A stretch of DNA of 64,000 bases. It comes from Erigeron canadensis. Taxonomy: Eukaryota; Streptophyta; Magnoliopsida; Asterales; Asteraceae. Positions 1 through 10,167 of the stretch are shown here, in pieces. The DNA is taken from the NCBI RefSeq assembly GCF_010389155.1, contig NC_057761.1:5272501-5336500 (forward strand). The letters run 5' to 3'. A program made the translations under genes and the position numbers. Numbering within the stretch: position 1 is the first letter of the stretch; every line of letters starts with the position of its first letter. The notes under the pieces are model-generated. The model was not told the DNA's origin, ran no database searches, and saw only the letters and a program-made list of their open reading frames with translations.

Positions 1-471
1 TTTTTAGTAAACTGTCGCAAAACAGAAAATTTACACGAAAAATTCACATAGTCACACAATTAATTATCCAATTATCTAGCATAATTAACCCTAATGATCA
101 AGATTTCATATCAATATATCTAAGTAAGAATCATGAATGATTTGCATGAAAAATTCATGATTTTTACTTCTTTTTAACCATTAAAAATAAAAGGTACACA
201 TATAATCACATGCAATTTATCACATAAATATGCAATTAATCAAAATTTGGATTAGGAACACTAAAAAAAACTTTTTTTTTATTTTCTGGAAATTCGAACC
301 ATATATATATATATATTTAAATAATACCTTTTTCTTATTTAAATAATGTAATTAAATTACAAAATCAATTTAAATATATACATATATATATAGCCGAAAA
401 ATTCAATAATCAAGAACCCTAACCCCCCTTCAAGTTTTGATCTTTTGGTAATAAAAAAACATACATAGTAG
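1..471 (-). mobile_element. Leader/internal edge of a minus-strand LTR retrotransposon
   Basis: AT-rich sequence with no ORF. It adjoins a primer-binding site and an LTR on its right, so it should be the untranslated leader of an element whose coding part lies beyond the left window edge. It includes a short TA microsatellite near 300-316. This is inferred from position only. Confidence 0.45.
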
Positions 472-483
472 GCTCTGATACCA
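472..483 (-). other. Retrotransposon primer-binding site (initiator Met tRNA type)
   Basis: The minus strand reads TGGTATCAGAGC, the usual plant PBS complementary to the 3' end of initiator tRNA-Met. It lies one base from the LTR edge, which fixes the element's orientation (5' LTR on the right). Confidence 0.8.
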
Positions 484-484
484 C

Positions 485-1175
485 TGTTGGGTTATATAAC
501 TAATTATCACAACAAATCACAAAGCATGCAACGGAAGACAAGATCTATGCAGTTTAATTAATTAACCAAAGTATAGAATTTTGTACCTTATAATGGAGAG
601 ATTAAAACAAGAACAAGGTTTAAATTAACCTCTCTACGATTGCACACTCAACGTTGGAACGTATGTATGCTAGTACTTGATTACGAACCGAACAACCCTT
701 TGTTTCTAGCTATAATATTCGACCCAAACAAAAACCAAAAACCCTTTTTTCTTTGTGGAGATCGAACGAACCAAGAGGGAGGGTGAGAAAAGAGATTTTT
801 AGGGTTTTAGAAAACCTAATTAATTGTGTGTGAAAAACAATTAACCTAGGCTTCTATTTATAGTGTTTAGGAAACTTAATGACTAAGTCTTGAGGGTTTT
901 GAGGCCCTAGTCGACCGTCCCCCACCCCTAGAACATTCTAGAGGGGTTTCCTAATTGTTTCCTAATTCCAACTCTTCTCCGTTAAGTCCGTTAGTTAAGT
1001 ACCGTTAACTTTTAACTCTTTTAACGAACCTCCGTTAGTTTTTCGTGATCAAATTAATTAATAAATTACATTTAATATATTAATCAATTTATAGTTACAT
1101 TCACGTTGAGGTGTGACCCCGTAGGGTTAAATACTTTTCGGACATACGGTCATTTTGCGTGATCATATTCCAACA
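485..1175 (-). mobile_element. 5' LTR of a minus-strand LTR retrotransposon
   Basis: The 691-bp segment begins TGTTGG and ends CCAACA, giving perfect 6-bp terminal inverted repeats of TG...CA type, and is flanked by the PBS at 472-483. The partner LTR and coding region lie outside the window. Copia versus gypsy cannot be decided; TGTTGG/CCAACA ends with this PBS are common in copia elements. Confidence 0.7.
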
Positions 1176-1184
1176 AAATCTGCA

Positions 1185-1860
1185 GGTCAGATAATGATGC
1201 GGAAACTTCGTTTCATCACTATCACATGGATGATATCAACACAATGAATCTATTGATTGGTCTCATAGAGCTGTATCGAGAGCCATCACCAAGCACTGGC
1301 ATTCATATACAAAACTTTGTGGAGAAAACGTAAGTTGAATTAATAAATTAATTCTGTACATGTGGATCCTCTTCTGAAAACGGCAACAAAATTTGCATCT
1401 GAACTATCTGAGGCTGTCACAGGTATTAAAAGTTCCATAACAAATGTCGATTCTTACTAGAAAATGCATATGAGCTCTCTGAAAACGTTCATCAAATACT
1501 TCTTCTGGGGTTGTTACAAAAAATGTTGATTCTAACAAGAAGAAAAGACACGCCACAGCAGTTAGTAATGGATTATCTCAACTTCTACATTTTTGCTAGA
1601 GTGGCGTTTTCTGTGGCTGAAGAATGGACACAGAAACCATCAGACAAGACTTCTTATACCCCTATAATCTTACCGTACGTATTGATTTCGATAGAGATGA
1701 AATCTATAACGAAGACATCTGGTGAATTCTGCTGGTCTAACATTACGAGTTTGATTTTGGATCGGAATTGCCTGTTCTACATGAATAACCCGACTGATGT
1801 GGAAAGACCGTCTAAGGTAAGAATTCTGGTGTCTTTCTTTCAGTCCCTGGCCTAGTCCTC
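1185..1860 (+). pseudogene. Exon-like remnant of an unidentified gene
   Basis: A 145-nt open stretch at 1185-1329 reads through without stops and ends in a good splice donor (C|GTAAGTT). A second open frame of 114 codons lies at 1511-1855 and ends near another GTAAG. I recognise neither translation. The conserved upstream block of copy A begins about 230 bp further on. It may be a fragment cut by the LTR element on its left. Confidence 0.3.
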
Positions 1861-2089
1861 AATTCCCAAAGCTTCATCCTAAAAATCTTCTTGAGGCATC
1901 AGATATTGTGTTCCAGTTACCTGTGCTGCTCATGTTAAGAACTTCTGGTAATTTGGTTCAAGACTATCTATAATGGGTGGGGCAGGCAAACCTGCAAAAA
2001 CTTCTTACTTATTTTTAAAGCTATTTTAAACAATTAACATCTTTAAGGGTTCTTTGATTTTGTTGTATATTTTAGAAGAAGCTCAATAG

Positions 2090-3454
2090 CTTGTTGCCTT
2101 ATTGCATTACGGTAAAGCTATATGGTATTCTTTTCAAGAATCCATCAAATTTTCTTAATGAAATACGCTTTTCATATCCTCCATTTCCTTAATCATAGTA
2201 GTTTATTGAAAATGAACTTCTTTGAGATTATCAGAATCATGTGGATTTGAGTAACCTTATATATTTGCTATAAAAGATGAACTCCATTAATCATAATATA
2301 TTTAATTAGCAAATTGCGCTATCAAGATTACTAGAATTATGTTGGTAAGGCAACATACATGTAGGTCTCGCACTTTAACAGTAGTGATATACGGATTGAT
2401 CTATGATCAATTGCTCACATTTGTAAATTTACTAGTATGGAATTTTTATATCTGTGACCATTTGAAGTACCTACTACTAGGTACTAACCAAGGAGGGTCA
2501 CCCATGTGACGAACATGCTTTCCTAATTGCATATCACTTGGTCTGCATTTTATATTAAATTAGTCTTGACCAACAAATGAAGTAATGAATCCTGTTGCAT
2601 TTTCTTTTGACCCTACTTTTTTTTTTTATCTAATCTATTAATTGCATATACACTTGGTCTGCATTTTATATTCCGTTAATCTTAATCTATTTAATTACCT
2701 AATTGCGCGGGCTGCTATGACAATTGTATTAGTCTTAATCTATGTACACACCACAAGTCTACTTTTTTTACAGTTTTAAATGTCAATCAATAAATAAGTC
2801 TGTATATTATTATTTTTATATACCCATTAGTATTTGGTTTTCATACTAGTTAATATATTTAATATTACTTGTATTGTATGTAATTTGAAAACATGAAAAA
2901 AAAGATAGATTTCGTTTGTTTTACTCCCTGAACATATATAACACGCTTAGGATCAATAATAATACATTAAGTATTTTTTATAAAATTTTTGTAAGTGACA
3001 TCAGATATTAATAATTAATTCGAAAAGTATTATATTTAGTCTGGTAATTATATTTGATTGGTGCAACATTAGAAGTTTAATCTATGTACACACCACAGGC
3101 CTAGGGACTAGTGTAGAAGCATTGAATATCTAGAGACCACCGGAAAGTTAATATTCGTGTTGTATATATTTTCTTGCAGAATTTTAATTAGAAAACATTA
3201 TAAAAAGATTAGCTAGGAAAAGTTGGTATATATGTATGAAAAGTATCATGGAAAATGTGTTTGGCTTTCCTATAAATTAACACAACTGCCCTTCATCCCT
3301 TTATTCTCTCAAATAACCATCATATCAACAATAAGGGAATGAAATAATAATATCTTTTGCTTTTTGGTTTTTAAAGCAGCAAAATCATCCTAGTATATAT
3401 ACAGTCATAACTATTAACCAAATATCAAATCTTTTATGTTAGTTTCCAATCTTC
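2090..3454 (+). repeat. Upstream segmental duplicate, copy A unit
   Basis: This non-coding block is collinear with the region before copy B (6265-6708, 7548-8458 and 9563-9767), and its 2515-2880 part also with 58820-59085. Shared landmarks are the text around 2350 (TGTTGGTAAG), 2500 (GGAGGGTCACCCATGTGACG) and 3130 (AGACCACCGGAA). Collinearity right up to the ATG shows the promoter was duplicated with the gene. Copy A keeps the uninterrupted version and so serves as the empty-site reference for insertions in copy B. Confidence 0.8.
3394..3401 (+). promoter_or_regulatory. Candidate TATA box of copy A
   Basis: TATATATA about 55 bp before the ATG at 3455, in a T-rich context. In copy B the aligned site is degraded (TGTATACAG), and copy C has no clear equivalent. 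Positional inference only. Confidence 0.4.
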
Positions 3455-4434
3455 ATGTCTTCCTCTTCCAATAATTCCCAAATAACAACCTTTATTAAAG
3501 AGTCAAAGGACCTCTTCATACCTTTCCAAGTTATTGAAAAAGCCACCAATGATTTTACAACGGTTCTCGGGAAAGGTGGATATGGGGTTGTTTACAAAGG
3601 AGAACTATTACTTTTGGGTCAACTAACCTCTGTGGCTATAAAGCGACTCGATAGTAATATTTCTGGTCAAGGAATCAAGGAGTTCTTAACAGAGATTCAA
3701 TTGCTATCTCGTTATAAACATCCTAACATAGTCTCCCTACTTGGTTTCTGTGATGAAGCTGGTGAAAGGATCCTTATTTATGAGTATGCGGAGCATGGAA
3801 GCCTTGACAAATATCTGAATGCGCCCAAAACTACTATTCAACTAACATGGGAGCAAAGAATTAGTATATGCCTTGACATGGCCCGTGGTTTAGATTATCT
3901 TCACAACCGCGTTGCAACAAACCATCGAGTTATCCATAGAGATATTAAGAGTGCAAATATTCTAATAGGTCATGAGTGGAAAGCGATGATTACAGATCTT
4001 GGACTTTCCAAAATAGGTCGTGCAAATGAAGGTGACTCTTATGTAATTACGAATGCTTCTGGTACACATGGCTATTGTGATCCCACATACATTCAAACTG
4101 GAGTCCTGACCAAAGGATCTGATATTTTTTCATTTGGTGTGGTGATGTTTGAAGTCTTATGTGGGAGGTTGGCCGTTACGAAAGTAGACAATAAATCAAT
4201 ACCTTGCCGAAATAGCCCAACGCTACTACGAAGGAAAAAGGTTATATGAGATTATTGATCCCTATTTGATGAAGGAAGTGGACTTCGCTTCTTTGAAGAG
4301 GTTTTCAGATATTGCATATAAATGTTTGCATAAAGAAAGGGTCTTGCGACCCTCAATGGATTTGGTTGTTCAACAACTGGAGGTAACGATGACAAGCTCA
4401 AAGCTACTTAATTTGCATCTATATATGCAATATT
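3455..4434 (+). pseudogene. Copy A, receptor-like cytoplasmic kinase half (frameshifted)
   Basis: The ATG sits in the same context as copies B and C (TTTCCAATCTTC before it). The reading shows a glycine-rich loop LGKGGYGVVYKG, VAIKRL with the ATP-binding lysine, [12 protein letters not shown], a DLG in place of DFG, and GTHGYCDP. Near position 4190 two bases are missing relative to copy C, so the frame ends at 4249. In the shifted frame, the kinase C-lobe (RYYEGKRLYEIIDPYL, RPSMDLVVQQLE) continues to 4434. Everything homologous to the CDPK catalytic domain is then absent before 4582. The family resembles FERONIA/Pto-like kinases without an ectodomain. Probably a pseudogene, unless the frameshift is a sequencing error. 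Confidence 0.85.
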
Positions 4435-4581
4435 AATATAAGCTAACTTATACCCTTTTCTGATTAAAAATATATGGTAAACTTTAGTGGCATACTAGTT
4501 CCAAAATTTGTTTGAACTTCTTCCCTTTGTTCTCGGTTTATCTTCTAAAGAAAATTCTCATTACTGCATATTTTTTTCCAG

Positions 4582-5464
4582 CTTTGTCAAAAAAAAATAA
4601 GACGGGAACCAGCCATTCTTTCTCGTTTTAAGCAATTCTCTGCAATGAATATATTAAAGCGGGTGGCTTTGCTGGTATGTTCATATTAAAAGGAACACAT
4701 ACATGTATTTTCTTTTTGTTGGAAGTTTTTATATTTATACATATATAATAAGAGACGATTCCCTGCATATCTAAAGGGTATATTTGACTTATGCAATAAA
4801 TAATCTTTAATATTTTCGTTGTTGTTTAATTCTAGGTTATAGTTGAAAGCCTGCCTGAGGACGAGATAGCTGATTTAAGAGAAATTTTTAAGTCAATAGA
4901 TACTGATAACAGTAGTGTCATAACATTTGATGAACTCACAGCTGGTCTAAGGAAGTATGGTTCTATATTAAAAGATAAAAAAATAAAAGATCTTATGGAT
5001 GCGGTAAGACTATTATTTTGTAGCCCATGAATATTAGTATTCTTTGGATTTAGCTAATGATCTGGTGTGTGGGCTTTCAGGCTGATCTAGACAACAGTGG
5101 GACAATTGATTATGCAGAATTTGTAGCTGCAACGGTTCACCTGAACAAACTGGAAAATGAAGATCATCTTGTAGCCGCGTTCCAGTATTTTGACAAGGAT
5201 GGAAGTGGTTATATAACGGTTGATGAGCTTCAACAAGCTTTTGCAGATCACAATATAACTAATTTTCCTGTAGAAGATATTATCAGAGAAGTTGACCAAG
5301 ATAATGTAAGTCCCATATATATATATATATATATATAAAGAAAACTTACTGAATGATGAGTTTGTGATGTGATGCAGGACGGGAGGATTGGTTACGGGGA
5401 GTTTGTGGCCATGATGAGAAAAGGAAATGTAGGATTTAGAAGAAAAACAATGCAGAACAGCTGA
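4582..5464 (+). pseudogene. Copy A, CDPK junction and calmodulin-like EF-hand exons
   Basis: Four exons follow copy C: 4582-4674 (autoinhibitory junction, FKQFSAMN), 4836-5003 (168 nt), 5081-5305 (225 nt) and 5378-5464, all with GT-AG borders and open in phase. EF loops are [12 protein letters not shown] (the central Gly is replaced by Ser), [24 protein letters not shown] and DQDNDGRIGYGE, so loops 2-4 are canonical. The start of the first exon is scrambled (an A-run near 4590 replaces HPW...CENG). The CDPK kinase core is deleted upstream, so any product would be an RLCK tail plus EF-hands or a lone calmodulin-like protein. The stop comes directly after TMQNS. Confidence 0.8.
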
Positions 5465-5800
5465 AGATGAGCCTGAAAGAGACACACCAGGGGCTTTCTG
5501 GTAGTTTCCTTACAACATCTCGTGTATAGGCATATCCCTTGGGTCATACTTAAAAAAGTGAATATTTGACATACTGCTAAGTGTACTAATACGTGCGGCA
5601 ATTGAGGTATCAAGGCCATAATTTTAATGTTTTCCACCATTGAATGGTAACGGACGTGTATTGTTGGAAATATGTGCGTTATGTTGATGTATATCGTTTC
5701 AATGATATTAAGAACTGAATGAGTGTGAACTTTCTTGTTTGTTGTTTCGATTCTAATAGAATATGGCCCAAAAGATTGCTCTCTCATTCTCATTGAAACA
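5465..5800 (+). repeat. 3' UTR-like block shared by copies A, C and D
   Basis: The sequence after the stop is collinear with 24400-24700 and 53365-53660. Shared landmarks are GGGTCATACTTAAA, GGCAATTGAGG and TTGAATGG, and a terminal TGAGTGTAAA-like motif. It marks the 3' border of the duplicated unit and probably the transcript end. Confidence 0.7.
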
Positions 5801-5889
5801 ATATATAGAATCTTGATTTAAAGTTAACTAGCCTCTATTAATACATAATAACACATCTAATATCTATCTATATCTATGTCGGCTAATAT

Positions 5890-6245
5890 ACCCCCTCTGG
5901 CTAAGGAGAAGGTAACCGAATACTTAGACTGGAACGAAAATCATGAAAAAGAAATCTTGGTAGCCCTTTGGTGAAGATATTTGGCAACTGATAACGTGAA
6001 GGAACATGATGAACATGAACAAGCTAGTCCCTGTTGAACCTTTTCCCGAGCAAAATGAATGTCGATCTCACTGTGTTTAGTGCGTTGATGTTGAATAGGG
6101 TTGCCAGACATGTAGATAGAGCTAACATTATCACAGTAAACAATAGATGTCTGCTTAGGAGGATGACTGAGCTCCAGTAGTAAGTTTCGTAACCAACAAA
6201 TTTCTGCTACAACATTAGCCACACCTTTAGAGGACCAAGAATAAA
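5890..6245 (-). mobile_element. Ty1/copia RNase H fragment
   Basis: Reading leftwards, the minus strand encodes the conserved copia RNase H C-terminus: NVVAEICWLRNLLLEL, VYCDN, and GNPIQHQRTKHSEIDIHFAR. A frameshift follows. It is closely related to the copia fragment in copy D (same motifs at 52400-52600) but in opposite orientation. No LTR is visible. It lies between the end of copy A and the upstream block of copy B. Confidence 0.85.
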
Positions 6246-6264
6246 GTAAATTGTCACCAAGTAA

Positions 6265-6708
6265 GTTTCGTAAAGCTATATGGTATTCTTTTTAAGAATC
6301 CATCAAATCATGTGGATTTAATTAACCTTATATATTTGAAATAAAAGATAAACTCCATTAGTCTTAATATATTTAATTAGCTAATTGCGCTATCAAGATT
6401 ACCAGAATTATGTTGGTAAGCCCACATACATGTAGGTCTCGCGCTTTAGCAGTAGTGATATACGGATTGATCTAGGATCAATCGCTCACATTTGTAAATT
6501 TACTGGTATGGAATTTCTATAATTGTGACCATTTAAATTACCTACTACTAAGTACTAACCAAGGAGGGTCACCCATGTGACGAACATGCTTTCCTAATTG
6601 CATGTCACTTGGTCTGCATTTTATATCACAATAGTTTTAATCATATTTTATTCCGTTAGTCTTAATCTATTTAATTACCTAATTGCGCCAGCTGCTATGA
6701 CAATTGTA
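6265..6708 (+). repeat. Upstream segmental duplicate of copy B, part 1
   Basis: Collinear with about 2108-2725 before copy A, minus some internal sequence (for example GTAAAGCTATATGGTATTC and GGAGGGTCACCCATGTGACG). The alignment breaks at 6708/6709, where the Helitron-like element starts, and resumes at 7548. Confidence 0.8.
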
Positions 6709-7547
6709 TTTATTACTATACTAAAAAAGCAATACAATTGTACAAGTGTTTTATGCATAGGACATACAAGTTTTTATAGCATATTATAAATTTTACCATT
6801 TTTCATTTAACTTACTATCTTTTAACTTTTACCACACATCAAAGTTTTCGATTTATAATCTTGACACTACATTTTTTGTTTCTTATGTTTTTATCAAATA
6901 ACTTTCACATGGTTACGATTTTACTTTTAAACATTTAGTTTTAACTATATTTATCCGTTTTTATATATATATATATAACATTTTTAATATATAGTAACTT
7001 TCATTATCGTTATGTTTTACGTTATGTAATATATAAAGCAATAAAAGAGTTATTGTTTATGTTTTAATAAAAAAACTTTGTACAAATTTACAAGTCCTTT
7101 ATACCTGAAATATACACGTCCTTATAGCATATAATATTTTTTACCAATTTTTTTTATCTTTTAACTTTTGTCATGCATCAAAGTTTTCATTTTCTTGACA
7201 CTAAACTTTTGGATTTTCATCAGACAACTTTCACACGGTTACGGATTTACTTTTAAACATTCGATTTTGATTATTTTCATCTGTATTTTTATATAAATGA
7301 CGTTTTTAATATATAATAACTTTTATCATCATTACATCTTACATTTATATAACACTTAAAACATTAATATAGTTATTGTTTATGTTTTAATACATCTTTG
7401 TACTCTTTTATATTTTTTTATTGTTATTGCTACATATTTAACTATTTTTTTTAAATTTTGAGCTCGAATGTTTGACATATATTTAGGTCCAAAACTTTAT
7501 CGTATAAAAATTGTACCCCGCGGCAACGCGCGGGTACAATAACTAGT
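6709..7547 (+). mobile_element. Non-autonomous Helitron-like element with a known empty site
   Basis: An 839-bp insertion between A and T relative to the copy A upstream block (empty site GTATTAGTCTTA). Near its 3' end is a GC-rich hairpin (CCCGCGGCAACGCGCGGG, 7518-7535) followed by a short tail ending CTAGT, as in plant Helitrons. No target-site duplication is visible. The interior has two imperfect direct repeats of about 350 bp (roughly 6723-7070 and 7071-7430). No coding capacity. Confidence 0.65.
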
Positions 7548-8458
7548 TTAGTCTTAAATCGTAATCTATGCACACACCACAAGTCTACTTTTTTTTAAAA
7601 GTTTTTAAGTGTCAATAGTTTGTGATTGAGTTTCGAACTGATTATTTGATTATTGCGTTTATATAACGCAAATAATCGAAAAATGTGTTGGGCAAAATAA
7701 GTGATTATCTGCATTTAGTTAGAGAGAAACCACAGTTTTGAGAAAGCAGGTAAGGACATGTTTTTTTAAAAGGCAGTTTTTAAACACATAATCAATTTTG
7801 GAAATGCAAACACAAACACCCCCAAGTCTGTCTTCTTTTATTTTTTCTATACCCATTATTATTTGGTTTTCATAATAGTTAATATCAATAAGTTTTCTTG
7901 CATAACTTTAATGAGAAATTATTTTTAAAAAATGAAAAAAAGTTGGTATGTACTGTATTAAAGATGTCATGGAAGCAGCCTCTTTACTTTTAATATTTAT
8001 AAGACTATTTACATATCAAATTCTCTCATACACCGTGGAAGAACATATTGAAACCAAAATCCGTGGAAACATACCTAATCATAGATAACACTTTTAGGAT
8101 CAAATAATACATTAAAATATTTTTATTGTAACTGACATAAGATATCTCTATCAATAATTAGTTCGACAAGTATTATGAGTATTTTTAGTTAGGTAATTAT
8201 ATTTGATTGGTGTAACATTAAAAGTTTATTTCTTCTAAGAATCGAAGGTTATGATGTTTAGAATTTATTTTTATTTCTTTATTCTTTTTTTTTTCTTTTT
8301 CAAATGAGCTCTAGAAACTAGGTGGAAGCATTGGATATATACCTACAGACCACCGGAAGATTAGTACTCGTATTGTACAAGTTTTCATGCACAATTTGAA
8401 TCAGAAAACTTTTTTAAAAAATGAGAAAAAATTTGGTATCGATTAAATATAAAATAGG
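7548..8458 (+). repeat. Upstream segmental duplicate of copy B, part 2
   Basis: Collinear with about 2724-3235 of the copy A unit. It is interrupted at about 7618-7822 by roughly 205 bp with no counterpart in A, probably a small MITE. The block carries the AGACCACCGGAA landmark near 8347. Confidence 0.7.
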
Positions 8459-9563
8459 AATTATAGCACCGGAATGTAACCAACTATGACTCAATGGTTA
8501 TGTAATGTAGTGACCTTTCAAATTGGCTATCTGATGTAAATACCTTCCATTTTTGTTCTTTTAATGTATCCTACCGGGTAACATCCTATTTGTAACCGGT
8601 AATGCCACGTTGGTCGTAAAAAGAATAACGATTAAGGCACCGAAGTGTAAACAATTATGTGTGAATGGTTATGTAATGTAGTAACCTACGACAGTGTTAA
8701 AATTGATGTAAGAACCTCTCTGTTTTGTTCACTCGATGTATCCAACCGGGTTAATCCGACGACTTTATACTCTGGTCATCTTCTCCGGCTAATTTCCGGC
8801 ACTATCTTCGGTAACAACAATTTTTTCAGGAGAGCAAATCTGAAACTATAATTCAATGTCTAACTTCAATCCCGAACACAAATCAACACTAGATATAGAT
8901 AGATGCATATATATACATATACACACCAGATATAGATTGTGTTATGATCACCCCATCATCGTTAACCATAAAGATTTGGCTATCCCATCCAACCACAATC
9001 AAGATCCAGCAACTTTGGTTTACAATGGGGTAAGGGGGGGATTTGACAGGGAATGACGACGGTGGTTGTCTGGATGGCGGCTAACATTTGTTTATTTTAT
9101 TGGTGGCAATCAGCGGTGGCACGTCTCCGGATGTAAAGACAGTGGAGAGATGGCCACACCTCATGAATGGAAGAAAAAATGAGACCAAGACCACCCACTA
9201 CAACCTCGTTAGAGTCTAAGACCATCCACCATCCATTTCGTCGGAGTTCATAACCCACAACGTAACCATGATCGTACAACAGGTCAACCGATACATGAAA
9301 AGTACATAATTGAGAGGTTCTTACATCATATAGACAATTTTAAAGATCATTACATAACATAACTATTCAGTCATAGTTGGTTACACTCTAGTGCCATAAT
9401 CTCAAAGTGAAACTAACATTGTTACCGGCTACCGATATAACAGGTCAACCGATACATTAAAAGAACAAAAATGAAAGGTACTTACATTAGATAGCTAATT
9501 TGAAAGGTCACTACATTACATAACCATTGAGTCATAGTTGGTTACACTCCGGTGCCATAATCT
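8459..9563. mobile_element. Foldback (long inverted-repeat) element, nested
   Basis: The outer arms, about 130 bp each (8459-8620 and 9405-9563), are inverted copies: TAGCACCGGAATGTAACC on the left and, inverted, TGGCACCGGAGTGTAACC on the right. A second inverted pair of the same family lies inside (8635-8725 and 9300-9405), so the element is nested or doubled. The centre (8860-9290) contains no recognised gene. It splits the upstream block of copy B. Mutator-like or another foldback MITE; I could not define a clean target duplication. Confidence 0.7.
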
Positions 9564-9767
9564 CTATAACATATGTCATAAAAAATGTGTTTGGTGGTCC
9601 TATAAATTACTCGTAACTTTATAATTGATAACAGAACTGCCCTTCATCCCTGTTTTCTCTCCAATAACCGTCATATTACAATAACCGAATGAAATAATAC
9701 TATCCTTGTATACAGTCATAACTATTAACCAAATATCAAATCTCTTATGTTATAGTTTCCAATCTTC

Positions 9768-10167
9768 ATGTCTTTCTCTTCCAGTAATTCCCACATCACA
9801 ACCTTTATTAAAGAGTCAAAGGACCTCTTCATACCTTTTAAAGATATCAAAGAAGCCACTAATGATTTTACAACAATTCTCGGAAAAGGTGGGTATACTT
9901 TCTGGTGAACTTACCTCTGTGGCAGTAAAGAGACTCAATTGTAAAAGAACTGGTCAAGGCTTTAAGCAGTTCTTGACAGAGATTCAATTGCTATCTCGTT
10001 ATAAACATCCAAACGTAGTCTGCCTACTTGGTTTCTACGATGAAGCTAAAGAAATGATCCTTATTTATGAGTATGCAGAGCATGGAAGCCTTGACAAATA
10101 TCTCAGTGTGCCCAAAACTACTATTCCATTAACATGGGAGCAAAAAATCAGTATATGCCTTGACGCG
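9768..10167 (+). pseudogene. Copy B, truncated N-terminal kinase stub
   Basis: Starts MSFSSSNSHITTFIKESKD, clearly paralogous to A and C. A 26-nt deletion inside the glycine loop (after GKGGY, near 9896) shifts the frame and gives a stop a few codons later. Beyond it, the homologous frame runs from ELTSVAVKRL to TWEQKISICLD. At 10168 the LTR of a retrotransposon begins, and no kinase sequence is found on its far side, so the catalytic loop and the whole CDPK half are gone. Clear pseudogene. Confidence 0.9.

Noticed and set aside
1511..1855. 114-codon ORF as an intact small gene
   Set aside because: It shares no recognisable motif and sits among exon-like relics; kept only as part of a remnant.
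5087..5485. Minus-strand ORF across the EF-hand exons of copy A
   Set aside because: It spans exon-intron borders of the sense gene and includes a TA microsatellite; no motif support.
8856..9056. 66-codon ORF inside the foldback element as a gene
   Set aside because: Short, no motifs, and lies in a non-coding inverted-repeat element.
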